In this document: in pieces, positions 12,799-28,499 of the stretch
Layout: the number at the start of each line of letters is the position of its first letter
Position numbering within the stretch: position 1 is the first letter of the stretch
Assembly (NCBI GenBank): GCA_907165135.1
Contig: OU015569.1
Coordinates: 6,448,001 to 6,512,000 of the forward strand
DNA from: Oikopleura dioica
Lineage: Eukaryota; Chordata; Appendicularia; Copelata; Oikopleuridae
Length of the DNA stretch: 64,000 nucleotides
Reading direction: 5' to 3'
Translations under genes and position numbers: made by a program
Notes under the pieces: generated by a model
Seen by the model: only the letters and a program-made list of their open reading frames with translations
What the model was told of the DNA's origin: nothing
Database searches by the model: none

Positions 12799-14396
12799 TC
12801 ATTGGTTTGGTCGGTCGGGAGCATCGGGACTTTCAAGGAAGTCCTTTGCGCTGAGACCGCTGTCCAGGTATTTTTGGCGGTAGCCCAGTCGCTGGTCGAT
12901 CTTGCGCCAGATGGAGTGTCCGTTTCCTTCGATGAAAGCTTGTAGCTCTTCTTCGCTGGGCAAATCGAGAATCTTGTTTTTCTTGGAGTACTCGGTCTTC
13001 ATCGGGGTCCAGCCGCGGACTTCGTACAGTTTTCGTACAAATCGCATTTTCCTAAATCGAGTTTAAGTCAAAGTAACGTGGTTGAACATGCTAAAGCTCC
13101 GTCGAATTGGAATTTGTTGTCAATTAAGTGCTGTTAGAAAGACTTACTCTTCAATGAATTCAATCGCTTCGTCGGAGAACAATTCCTTTTTGATAGGAGT
13201 AGACTTTCGATGCATTTTATTGTCGTCCATCATAGTCAAACACTTGACACGTCGATCACGATCGGCTGTGGTGAAGTTGTAGTTCTCATCAAAGAAGTCC
13301 AAAACTTTGACCATCTCGTTTGTCACATTCGCTTTCATGTCTTCGTAGTACATGAGGTGGAAGGGGATGTTGCCCTTGGTCGCGTACTCTGGAAACCACA
13401 TTGTCATCGAGTACCATCGCTGAAGCAGATTTAAAATAGTATTGAGCTTAAAAATAGCTACCTTGAGGTGTTGCATTTGAAACGCTTTCCATTCCGGCTT
13501 GTCAAAAACAGCCATATCAACATTGCCCGTATGAGAGTGTCCAACTTGACGCTTGTAATCAGCGATAGTAGCATCGTACGGGTTACGAATAACGTAAATA
13601 ATGCCGTCAGCATATTCCATGTCATGCTGTCCGTGGTTTTTGACAACGACAGTTCTTCCGCTGGTTGGCTCGTCCTAAAAACATGCTTCGTTAGCTCGCG
13701 AACGCAAAACGTGTAGTTGCGGCATATTCCTCCCGATAAGAACACGCATTTCTAGCTTAAATCAGCGCTCCTCGAACAGGGAGTAATCGGACATGAGCGT
13801 AGATTTCCAGAAAGTTAATCAAACTCACCGCTTCACCGATGAATCCAGCATCGACCATTTTCGCCTCGTGATAGACACTTCCGCTGTAAATTCCAGTGAC
13901 GTCTTCGATCAAAATTCTCGACCAGCTGAAAACGGAATTTAAAAGCCATCTCTCTGTTAGTATTCTTACGTGTTTCCAGCACCAGGGAAACTGTTAAGGA
14001 AGACGATTGGCATCGTGTTGTAGTCTTCTAAATGAAGATCTCGCTCACACATGTTTTGTGCTTCTTCGATTTCTTCCTCGGACGCGTGGACTTCGGGCTC
14101 GACCTCCTGAAAGAATTGAAAAACTGGAATTTATTTAAGCATTTCACCTTGAGTTCTCCTCTGGCCGCAGTGGTCTTTACAGCCGGTCTCTGTCCATTTT
14201 TATGGTGATAGACGGTGTCTTCTGGAATATCTTCGCGCAAGTCAATCTCGTTGAATTTAAGATTTAACTTGGTGGCATCGATGATTCTGCCCGTGTTTTG
14301 CTCGACGACGAAGAAGGCAACTAAGGCCAGGATAAAAAGAAGTATCCTCTTTTGTGTGACTCCGAATTCGTCGACCTTTCTCTCAATCGCGCTCAT
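12799..14396 (-). CDS. WSCD-type Golgi sulfotransferase (type II membrane protein)
   Basis: Likely transfers sulfate from PAPS to a carbohydrate in the Golgi lumen. The N-terminus MSAIERKVDEFG is followed by a signal-anchor (ILLFILALVAFFVV, residues about 18-35) and a stem region. The PAPS 5'-phosphosulfate loop is seen as SFPGAGNTWSR followed by TGIYSGS, and the 3'-phosphate motif as IIYVIRNPYDA. Both motifs are very close to WSCD1/WSCD2. The WSC domain itself is not seen, so only the sulfotransferase module is present. Exons are joined by short GT-AG introns; the last exon encodes a C-terminal extension to 12799. Start chosen at the ATG giving the short cytoplasmic tail before the anchor. 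Confidence 0.75.
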
Positions 14397-14698
14397 TTTT
14401 GTTACCACTCGGAGCTCGACTTAATTTCAAATGTGAAAAGGTGAGGCCGCGGTGGTGGAGTTCAGCACATCGAACACGGCCGCAAGCGCTTTCTCAAGCG
14501 GCGCCCTGCGAAAGGGTTATCGCAGCGAGGTCACAAGCGAGAAGGGCGCCGCGCGCAACGTTACATCGCCTATGCGATTATGATTTAGCCTGTTTACGAA
14601 TACCGTTTAATCCCCGCCGCGCGTTAGCCACTTGGCGAATCATTCTCCTCCGCCAAAATCCCATTAAATATGAGCAGAACTTTATTGAACAGAAAAAT

Positions 14699-15308
14699 TC
14701 AGCGATCTTCTTCGCAGCGATCTTCTTCGTCCTCTCCATTACTCGCAATTTTAACCTGTGCACACTGTGCTAAAGATTCTTTTCTTGATGAAGGTTGTAA
14801 TTCTGCCGCATTATCTAATTGATGATGGTAATTCGACAAGTCAATTGGCTCGTAATCTAAAATCAAAGCGTAAACTCTTATTAGGCAGTGCTTCCTAAAC
14901 AATAAATTCTGGTAGTAATTTTTACCTAGAAGACTTTCTATTCCGGCAACGCTCATCCCAGCCGAAAAAATCAAAGGAAATACGAGAAAAATTATCCCAT
15001 CAGTTCCAATAGCGGCGCCTAGGGATTACGAATCAAACTTGAGCAGAAGTTTTTAGTGGAAAAAAAACACCTTGAAAGCGGCCCCAAAGGGTGTCTTTGT
15101 GAGAACAGCCGTTATCGAGTATTTCTCCATGCTGAGTTGTTCCGCATACTGATTTTAGATGTGAAGCTTGTGACTCGGCGATAAAACTCTGAATTTTGAG
15201 AACAAACACTTTGAATCCCTCGTTAATTAAGTAATGCACCGAATCTTGTAACCGCTAATAACGAACGTTTCCTGATATTGACAGCGTTAAAAAGGCATAC
15301 ACTGCCAT
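14699..15308 (-). CDS. Small single-pass membrane protein, unknown
   Basis: Three or four minus-strand exons. From the ATG at 15306-15308 a short N-terminal exon (MAVYAFLTLSIS) is followed, after an unresolved short intron, by a segment with two cysteines (VCGTTQHG, NGCSHK). A hydrophobic stretch GIIFLVFPLIFSAGMSVAG then reads as a membrane segment, and the protein ends in an acidic tail with EDEEDRCEEDR. No family recognised. The first exon join is not resolved, so the N-terminus is weak. Confidence 0.4.
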
Positions 15309-15780
15309 CCTGACAAACTTGAATTTGAAGATCGTGCAAAAGGCGCAGGTACTTTCATTGCAAAGTTAAAAAATGGTCTGTAAAAAATCACTTACCAGCT
15401 TTTTTTCGCTCGAACTATTGATGTTCCATTCTGTTTACTGAGTCTCTAAAAACAAAACTGTCTTGTCTTTCTTTTCAAAAACCTACTTTCCAGCTTCTCT
15501 GTCGCATCACTATTTGTCTCAGGAGTTCAACGCGAATAAACCTTATATTTTTTTACTTTCATTTTGTTAATTGAAAAACCGTGTGTCCTACAGTAGAACA
15601 AGACTACTAGTAATTAAATAATTATTCCGCATAAAACAAGCGAATAAGATCAGTAATCATTAATGAAAAATGGCTTATTTCGGAGAAGATACCACCTCTC
15701 TTACCTAAGTTCAAGTAAAGTGAAAGAGCTCTTGCATCAAAGAGATAGAGAAAAACGTTCTTGAAAATATACTGAAATAT

Positions 15781-16037
15781 TTATTGTTGGATTTTAAACA
15801 GTTTATGCATTCGTCGACCAAAGAAATAGTTTTTATCGTAGAAGCCGTGCCAGAGACCCGAATAATGAGGTCGGTAGTGTACCCTTCCTGGAGTAAATTT
15901 ATACGCTGCCGCCCTCAAATAAATTACAGTTGTCTCGCGCTTCCTTAATGTTCCTAAAACAACAAAGGTTTTTTTTCCTAGATACAAAATCGCTTACCAA
16001 TAACACGTTGAAATATGGAGAAAAAGGTGACTTTCAT
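15781..16037 (-). CDS. Small basic protein (about 70 aa), unknown
   Basis: Two exons: the ATG at 16035-16037 starts MKVTFFSIFQRVIG, then a 45-nt GT-AG intron, then a Lys/Arg/Tyr-rich exon with TPGRVHYRPHYSGLWHGFYD and a basic end, stopping at 15781. Small, basic and aromatic-rich, it resembles small mitochondrial ribosomal or respiratory accessory proteins in composition, but I do not recognise it. It lies 53 bp downstream of the stop of the next gene on the same strand, so it is probably the second gene of an operon. Confidence 0.5.
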
Positions 16038-16090
16038 TTTGTAAGAAAATGCTGAACCCCGAATAAAGTAGGTAATATCGTCAAAAACAA
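16038..16090 (-). promoter_or_regulatory. Intercistronic spacer with trans-splice-like acceptor
   Basis: Only 53 bp separate the stop of the upstream minus gene (16091) from the ATG of the downstream one (16037). On the minus strand the spacer contains GGGGTTCAG about 15 nt before the ATG, a good splice acceptor with no donor left in between. This is the arrangement expected for an operon resolved by spliced-leader trans-splicing, which is known in Oikopleura. The trans-splicing itself is inferred. Confidence 0.5.
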
Positions 16091-16914
16091 CTAGTCTTTC
16101 AGTTGGTTACATTTCTGAGCTTGAAGAATAAACGTAGGAAGTCGTAACCTGTGCCTGAACGGGCACTCTTTCTCCAAATTTAATAGAAGAGCAAGAAAGC
16201 GATCAACTTTCAATAACTGATCTTCGTCACCATCATCGTCCTCGTCGTCTACCTCCATTTCATTACTCTCGTCGATACTTTTTTCTTTACGACATCGACA
16301 ATGAAGCAGGCTTTCCTTTGAAAAACGTTTACCTAACGCTTGTTTAATTATCTTCTTACTAAAAATTCCTCCGTATCCATCTCCGAATCTTGCAGCCAGA
16401 TCAGCTCATCGGCGAATTCTTCGGCAGTTTCAAACCACAGTTTTTCCTTAATTTTGGTAAAAGTTTTCAATTTTAAACTGCAGGCATACTTTTGGATCTA
16501 CGAATAATACGCGCGTGTCAGTTCCATCGACGTACGAGCGAAGAATAGTATCGAGGCAGAGCTTCATCGTGGTCAGGGAAGCTTCGCAGGACGACAAATG
16601 ACAAAATTGGTAGACCTTGCCTTTCTCAAGAGTAAAGGTCTTTTTAACGAGAAACTCATTGACTGTTGAGTACGAATTCTCTTCAATTTTGACTTGCTGC
16701 GCTGCTGCTTCAAAATCCTCGACGTCGACGTCTATTTCCGAATCGTTCTCGTCAGATGGAATATCTCTCAAGAGCCAGTATCCTTTCCGTCGATTGCGTT
16801 TTTGCCATTTGGTATCGATAACTAAATCGCTGTTTTATAGCATTTTTGGCATCTTTTACCCTTGCTGAAGGCCAAAGGACAGTCCGCCACTATCTGATCA
16901 TCGTCAAACATCAT
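16091..16914 (-). CDS. Unknown acidic protein, first gene of a putative operon
   Basis: Reading from the ATG at 16912-16914: MMFDDDQIVADCPLAFSK, a short intron, then KWQKRNRRKGYWLLRD, a strongly acidic linker (DSEIDVDVED), a compact segment with FCHLSSCEASLTTMKLCLD and TRVLFVDPK, then LWFETAEEFADELIWLQD and an acidic/hydrophobic end with CPFRHRLRLPTF. The splice-like TTTGTCAG before the ATG supports the start. No family is recognised; it looks like a nuclear or cytoplasmic regulatory subunit rather than an enzyme. The joins near 16430 and 16320 were not fully resolved. Confidence 0.5.
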
Positions 16915-17252
16915 GTCGATGAGCCTATATCTCTGACAAATAAAAAAACTGCAGCTTCTTAGTGACTCATTCTGAGATTTTTTCACTCGTAGGCGGGGAT
17001 TTTTCTCGACTATTGCCTTATTTTATTCATAATTCTTTCTAGAAATAATTCAATTGGACTTGCTTGAGAAGCAGTATTTAGGCATATTTAAGGCTGTCAA
17101 CATCAACTGAATTAAGGTTTTAGTAAAAGTTCGGCGCAGCTTTCATTTCGATGCATCTGCCTTTTCGACAAAAACACTCATTTTATTGATATCATAAATC
17201 ATTTTATTAGTATATTCTTCACACTGAAGAATAACAATCATTACTCAGAAAT

Positions 17253-20200
17253 TCAGGGGTTGTGAGAATGGAAGACGTTCCCGATGAATTCGCCTTCTTT
17301 GAAATTCACGTTGTAATAGTTGTGATCGGTAGTGATCTTCTCTCCAAGATGATTTGTGTAGCCCGCAACTGTGATTATTTGCCCATCTTCAGTTGTTAGA
17401 GCGAAACCGTCCAAACTAGCAGCCACTTTCGAAAGATTTAAAAAAGCTTGAATATTTTATTTAAGCGATTTTGTCGAATCTCTTCCTGCATGAGTACTGT
17501 TGCCTTGTTCATCATGGATGGTCTCCACACTCACAAGGAACTCGCTGAACATTCCAAATGCTAGAAATTCATTAGTAGATTTTCAATATTTAGCTTTTAT
17601 ACCGTCAAAGTGTCCTTCTTGAAAAACTATATTGAAATAATCCGCATTCTGCGTGAAGAAATGACGCTCTCCATTGCCATCAGTGTCATAATAGCCAGAT
17701 ACTCGAATCGTTTCGCCAGTCTGCAATGACGTCAGTTCCATGTAAGAGAGAGTATAAGTTTGTATCTCGCCGTAACTTTTGTTGGTTTCGTATTTTGTAA
17801 GAAATCTTTACTTGTAAGATATTAAAAACGGTTCCTAGGCTCATTTTGACTTTGTTCGGGGTACATGAGGCTCTGGCAAGTGTTGACGGGCACCTCGTTC
17901 GCTTCACAAAGCATCATCTCCTGTGGCGAGTCTTGATTGCCGCCGCAAAGATTGGTTTGTGTTCGGAACTTAAAGTTTCTGTCGTCAAAGAAACAACACG
18001 GCGACCAGTCAGTCCAAGTTTCAATGCAACATTCTCCCTACTAATGATCAGTAATATTCTTCAGGACAGAATCCTACCATGTAGCATTCAATGGTCTCTG
18101 GGAACTGTTCGTTTTGCTCATTGTATCTAAAGCGAGTCTTGGATCCAAGTCCACAAGAAGTAGAACAGAGTCCCCACTCCGACCACTCAGAAATGAATTG
18201 GATTGACTGAATTGACTGTTGGCCGCATGATTGTTGGTTGCAGTCAACGGTTTGTACTTCGGACTGCGCGGAGCATTCTTGGTATCGAGTTCTTGATTTG
18301 ATTCCACCACCACAATCAGCCGAACACAGAGTCCAGGCAGACCTTAAAGATATGATATTAAAAGCAAAAATAAAATTTCGTCTACCAGGCACCAAATCGA
18401 TTGGCAATCGCCAAGACGTTGCAAGACTTTTCCTGGACGAAGTCGTCTTCACCACAAGAATGTGTTTTACGTCTGTACTGCATGCCATCTCCGCAGCTAC
18501 TGCTACAAGAAGACCATTGCGACCAGTTAGAATAGACGCCGTTATTGCTGATACATTCTCGAGTCTCTTCATAGACATTATCAGAACAAGAATTCGTGAT
18601 CGATCGAGACTGGACGCCAGTGCCGCAAGAAGTAGAACATGCAGACCAACTTCCAACAATATCACGACCGCTGCCGCCGTTGCAAGAGTCGACTTCGCTG
18701 TTGGTTCCAGAAAGATTCAAACAATCGTCTCGAGATCCCTGACACTGACGCAATCGTTCGCGGAAACCAGTACCACAAGAGGTTGAGCAAGAACTCCAAA
18801 TTCCCCAGGAGGCCCAATAAGCGCAACGAGGTGCTACACAAGTTTTTTCCTGTTGTTCTACGCGATCAGTACAGCTTTCAGAGCGCTGGCGGAATGATAG
18901 AACTGGGTCTTCATTTTGATTATAACAGCTAAAAAATAATTTTAAAAACTCATTTTTGCCGTTTGATTACCTTGGGCAGGCCGACCATTGGGACCACTGA
19001 GAATACTGACCAAGAGTCCCACAATTTTGTTCTTGTCTCTGAGTAGGCTCTCCGCAGCTGTGATTCCGATTTCGATACTTTTTCCCGCCAGGACAGGACT
19101 GCGAGCATTCCGACCATTCAGACCACTGACCGTAATACCCTGGAGAAGTGTTGCAATTCGCTTCTTGGGTTTGAGCTTCGTGCGTGCATGAATGGTCTCG
19201 TTGTCGAGTTTTAGTCCCACCTCCGCAGGAAGCACTGCAAATCGACCACTGAGACCAATATGACCAGCTTCCTCTAGTCACGACGCAGCCAACAGTCTCG
19301 GTGTCAATATCGCCGCCGCAGATTCGTCTTCGATCTCGAGTTTTTGAACCGTAATCACAAGAAGCCGAGCATTCAGTCCAAGCGTTCCAAGAGGTGTATC
19401 CGGGATCGATACCTGTGCAGTAAGAAAACTCGTATGATTCCCCGAGGCAAGAAATACCAGCAGTTCCATATTGACAATCGCGTTGACGAGATCGGCTTCC
19501 ATCGCCGCAACTGACATCGCAAGCCGACCACTGAGACCACGATGTCCATGCAGGGCATCTTCCAGAATCGCAAATCTAAATTTGGAGATTAACTGAAGAG
19601 TAGCCGTTATTACCTCCGATTCTTGTGTCGATTCAATGCACGGACCAGATCTGTCTCGATATCGAACACCACGGCCGCAGGAGGCTGAACACTGACTCCA
19701 CTGTGTCCACTCGGAAATCGGTGCTTGGTTGATGCAAGTTCGTCGCTCAGTGTTGACTGCCCTTCCCCGACAGTCTCGAGTTGATCTTGAGCTAATTCCA
19801 GAGCCACACGAGACAGAGCAGGTGCTCCATTCTGACCAATCCGAGATGTCGCAACATGCTTCTAGATCACAATTGACGGTCTCACTTTCAGTCGACTGGC
19901 TGCAAGAATGTCTTCTCACTCGGGATCGCAAAGCTTCGCCACAGGAAGCGCTACACGAGCTCCACTGCTCCCACATTGCCCAATTACCGTCACTGATGAA
20001 ACAAGAGTCTTCATGGACGCTGTCACCTGAGCATAAGTATCCGCGGTTGAGGTCTTCTCCGATGCATTCTCGCTGTTTTCGGCGATATCCAGGACCACAT
20101 GTTGTCGAGCAAGAGCTCCATGCACCCCAACCGGACCAGTACGCGCAGCTAAAGTTATGCTTACTTCTGATTCTATTATTTTATCTAACGTCATATTAGT

Positions 20201-20710
20201 AAGTCACTAATCATATAGTATATGGTTGATTATGTTATAATATTATATGATTTAGTGAAAATTAAGGATGTTTAGACTTACGTGTCGTCCACTGGGGATG
20301 AACAAGGCTTGTGGGAAAGAGCAGCACCAGGACAACATCCATTCAATCCTATTGTTAGAATGAATTATTGAAACATTTAAATTTCTGTTGAAAATCAAAC
20401 CTTGAATTCCCCCATCACATCGACGAACCCTCGTCTGTCTAGGTCTTCCGCATTTGGAGGTGCACTCATTCCAGGCGCCCCAACGCAGCCAGCCACAGTT
20501 TGGCGGCGGTGTCACAGTCGCTGGCTCCTCAGTGATGTAAACATCGACGTAATTTATTCTTGGCGGGATCGTTACCGTGCTTGCCGAGTCGTCACTAGAA
20601 CATCAAGCTACTATCTATCTTTCTCTTGCAATTTACTTATCGACAAAGTTAATAATCCGATTGCCCAAACTTCTCGCCACAAAAATAAGAGAAAAATTAA
20701 AGAAACGCAT
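17253..20710 (-). CDS. Large secreted protein with about 16 thrombospondin type-1 repeats
   Basis: Probable extracellular matrix or adhesion protein. From the ATG at 20708-20710: a hydrophobic start (MRFFNFSLIFVARS), a Thr/Pro-rich linker ending TPPPNCGW, then consecutive TSP1 repeats of about 55 residues with W-x-x-W and C-S-x-S-C-G cores (WSEWSTCSVSCG, WTQWSQCSASCG, WSQWSICSASCG, YSNWSQWSSCSSSCG and others). I count about 16, one lacking its CG (near 18970) and one ending in CC (near 17990). The W-x-x-W motifs are C-mannosylation sites in this family. After the repeats come two similar modules, GETIRVSGYYDTDG...NIVFQEGHFDG and GQIITVAGYTNHLG...NVNFKEGEFIG, a small tandem C-terminal domain I do not recognise. 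Introns are short. It is divergent from the helicase gene at 21158. Confidence 0.8.
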
Positions 20711-21157
20711 TCTGCATTTAAATCAAATGCTAAAATGACTGACTACTTGGCCAAAAAGGCGTCCCTTGTAACAGGTGCTCCTCCGCGAAAATTCGCAGCT
20801 TTTCGAAAATATTTCCAAATAAGGGCATGAAAAATATTTTGATAGAAATCTTGCATGTATACGAAAAATATACGACTCTTTTAAAAAAAATATTTGGGTC
20901 AGACAAGTTCTTTTCATGAAATTCCGGTGTTTCAAACTATGGGAGTGTTAGACATTCTTAATTTCAAAATTTATGCTCTCCTTTGCGTCGAAAAGGAAAT
21001 TGGGCTTGGCGTAGCTGGCCAACGCTTTTTTCAGTTCGAGACGAATTCGAGAGCGTCTCGATTCACGTGGAGGATAAAAAGACGGGGCCAATGCCTGACC
21101 AACCAGTTTCCTCGACTCCCCCCACGTGGATTCTCTAAACTTTTTTAATATCTAATT

Positions 21158-25352
<4,195 letters not shown>

Positions 25353-25593
25353 TCGTGGTTTTGATCGCTTATCAGTCTTTTGAAGACTCGCTGACCTGAA
25401 TATTTTTCACGTTATTCTCTCACGCGAAAAATCGATCGCGCGCTAAAAATAGCATTATTGTCACCTCGCGAACCCAACGCTGTCGGATATTCCGCAGGAT
25501 TGGCGCTTTTATACAAAAATCGGTTAGATTTCCACTTCTTATTATAGCTCTAGAAAAGGAAGGGCTTGGCTATATTCGGGAGCAAACAAAACG

Positions 25594-26273
25594 ATGAGTC
25601 TTCCATGCTATCCTGGAATGGACGTTCCAATGAAGAAAATAAATCTTTCGAAACTAGAGAAAGAAGCAAAGAAGAAAGGCGTCGTTGCCCCATGCAGGCC
25701 ATTTTACACACTAGAAACTCTCCGTGATATGATGAGCAATAACTTCAACGTGGAAGAACCGCTCCGAATGAACCACGACGTAAGAGCAGTTTACGAGTGC
25801 CACATGAAGGAAACTGACTTGACAGGAAAGGATGCCATCTATGAAGTTATCGAGATAATCTCTTTTTGCAAGAAAATTTCTATGGCCTTAGTTTTGCTAA
25901 CTTTTATGACAACATTTCTTCGCATCTTCTTATCAGTCGTAGCTGGAAAGATGGACACATCTCGAGATGATGTTCTGGCGAAATTAGCTCAAAGCGTTGC
26001 AAGAGGTAATAGTCTCAACTGGGGCCAAATCTTCCTCTCGCACGACAACGTTGTAATGCTGGACGAGGAAATTCAGCGACTCGGGAGGATTCACATGGAT
26101 TATCTCAAAGCATTTTCATATGTATGCAATCGAGGATTATCCTTTTTAACGAATATTTTCAGAATAAATCTGACCAATGCGCATGGATAGTCGCAATAGG
26201 ACTGATACTTCTTCGATATTTCGGAAGGCATATACCTTCCAATCTCTTCTCCGAGCTGAAATCGGTTCTGTAA
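25594..26273 (+). CDS. Unknown protein with C-terminal hydrophobic segment
   Basis: Starts MSLPCYPGMDVPMKK. A long first exon contains a hydrophobic run (ISMALVLLTFMTTFLRIFL, which could instead be a retained intron), a segment GNSLNWGQIFLSHD, then a short GT-AG intron (26121-26162) and a last exon CAWIVAIGLILLRYFGRH ending at 26273. The NWG motif and the hydrophobic tail recall the BH1 region and membrane anchor of Bcl-2 proteins, but no BH3 or BH2 is convincing, so this is only a suggestion. It lies 241 bp downstream of the helicase on the same strand. Confidence 0.5.
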
Positions 26274-26403
26274 ATATTTCTTTTCTTTATATTTTCTTCT
26301 ATTTCCATTCCTTATCATTTATTCGTTCATTTTGTTAACTGATACTTCTTAGCTTTTTAATAAGAGCGTTTTGACGAATCTTATGTGACCAAGTTGTTAA
26401 TTT

Positions 26404-28289
26404 AGAAAAAAGAGGTCTTCCAGGCGCGTCTTCCAGGAGCGCGCGTCCTCCGAGCAGGCGGGAGTTAGAGAACAAGGGTCGCTCGAGCCCGAGTTTCGGA
26501 GAAACAGAGACGACCAAAGAAAATGAAGAGGATGACCGGCAGCCAGTAGTTATTGAATCTAATGAGAAAACTTCCATTTCAACGCTTGCTCGGGTCCACG
26601 TGTACTTCGCCTCCGCCGATTCGTCGGAATCTCGGTAAATATCCAATAGCGCTCTAATGTTGACATTATTTTTTTCGGCAGTTTTGCCCGAAATAAGCGA
26701 AGAAAGTACGAAATCTGTGAAACCTGAGTTCTGGTACGAGTTCTACCTGGGCCATTTTGCGAGCAGTCAGACGAAACCTTTTGTGTCGAGCACATTTGTC
26801 CGCGATGTTCAAAATTTACGTCGCGAGTTTGGCCTCGTCAGCGACCTTCAAAAGCCGAACAGCAGCGAATTCTGCGACTCAAAGCTGCGAACACTGTATA
26901 TTCAGCAGCAACTAGAAACGCATCCGAACAGGATGAGCTTAAAAGCGCTCAACGACGCTTTCCGGTTGCTGACTCGTGCTCGCAAAGAGAAGATCGCCGT
27001 TGATTCTCGGCTCTCCTACCTAAATTCATTTGCGTCTCTCTCCGAAAGGTATCAAACTCCTGTGCCGAAATTTTTGGACTTGAATCTTGTCGAAAAAATG
27101 GACGATTTTTCCCTCGATGAAAAAATGGCTCTGGAAAAGAAATGCTGGAACGAGTTTCTAGAGCGGGCTGCTCGGGACAGACAAGAACACATTCAAAACC
27201 TGCTTTCAAATAGTGGCGAAGAAATCGACCTAGAGAAAAAAGTAAAGACGCGGCGTGCAGAGTTGCGAAAGAAATACAAGTTCCATCGCCACATAGAATT
27301 CCGCGCCACACCATACATTCTCTTTCTAGGAAGTCTGAAAAAGAAAGACAAGAATGTTTCGAATGCGGAATTACGCGAACGCTTCCCTCCATCAAAGTGG
27401 ACTACCTTGATCGAGGAAACGGATGTGCGTTTTTACGAAATTCAGTCGCGTACCATGTTCGAACGGTATACGGCCCAGAACAGGCAAAGGCAGGGATTGA
27501 AAGATGCTACTTATCGTTCTCATTTTTCTTGGATATTTCTATGTGTACATTTGAGAGCTCCATCAATCCTCAATTAGTTCTCTTGAAGCCATTTTGAAGA
27601 AAGATTGGCTAGCCTTGAAGCCAAGCGAAGTCAAGTCATACTCGCCGGAAAAGTTCGAAGAGTATGAGCAAGCAATCGAAGCTTTCAAATGCTCTCTTAG
27701 AAATCCGATCGAGCTGACTTTTGGACACGGTTCTTCACATTTTGGACCTATTTTGCAAGGCTCCCTGCCGCCAACGCTCACTCAAATAAGAACTTTGGCG
27801 CGAGATCAACAAGCCAAGACCAGAGAAAATGACTTGGAGGCGGAAGAACTTATGAAGAATAAGAGAAAGGAATACAACTTCTCGACTAACATAAGTAAGT
27901 TGATTTCATACATGAATAGCTCTTACATTCTGAATTCAGACTTCACCCAGAGTCCGATCCGTCTCTTTGCGAATAAAATGCGTAAAGAAAACTCGAATCT
28001 GAAATACGCGGAAATCAAAGAGATGTTCAAAAAGTTCAAGGCGAGAGCTTGGCCAAACTTCACGAGGAATCCGCGACATTGAGAACAGTCTTCAACAATC
28101 AAAATAAAATAGCTGCCGAAGCTGCTATTTCATCGCGTGATTGGGGAGCGTTGCGTAGAGCTGAAGTGAAGAAATATGGCTCGCATGAGGACTATAAGCT
28201 GTATTTGTAAGCACTTACTATCTTTATCGCTCTTCAACTTCCATTTATTCAGAAAATATTTGGAGCAGTCGCAAGCAACGCCAAATTAG
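26404..28289 (+). CDS. HMG-box-like nuclear protein (tentative)
   Basis: A basic, Lys/Arg/Glu-rich multi-exon protein. It holds repeated segments with HMG-box character: an aromatic-Pro start (TPYILFLGSLKKKDKN; SPIRLFANKMRKENSNLKYA), a K/R-rich helix (AEIKEMFKKFK) and ...KKYGSHEDYKLYLKYLEQ. Successive boxes would resemble TFAM or UBF in design. The main frame runs 26690-27500, continues after an intron near 27500-27590, and the last small exon follows a GT-AG intron (28207-28254) to the stop at 28287-28289. The 5' exon (26404-26637) is an open frame with EETTKENEEDD-type acidic sequence; its join is not resolved and no ATG is fixed. Moderate confidence that it is a gene, low for the family. 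Confidence 0.5.
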
Positions 28290-28460
28290 TTACAAAATCA
28301 CCAAACTCGACTTACATGTATTGACCCGAACTACCACAAAGCCAGATTCATTCAATTCAAAACCGATTTGCTTTCATCTTTTAATGCCTTCATACTGACC
28401 TTTTTCCTTCTTTTCCTGACTTGCTATCCAATCTTCCAACCAATCTGCCTCTTGAATCTT

Positions 28461-28482
28461 AGTTCTTTTTCAATAATTTTAG
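28461..28482 (+). promoter_or_regulatory. Splice-acceptor-like site before the SMC5 ATG
   Basis: A pyrimidine/T-rich stretch ending in TAG at 28480-28482 lies 17 nt upstream of the chosen SMC5 ATG (28500). With no good donor between the previous gene's stop (28289) and this site, it is a candidate spliced-leader acceptor. Inference only. Confidence 0.35.
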
Positions 28483-28499
28483 AAATTGAAGTCGGAAAC

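Noticed and set aside
26335-26795. Minus frames over the HMG-like gene 5' exon
   Set aside because: Arg/Ser-rich antisense shadows; no start context or family.
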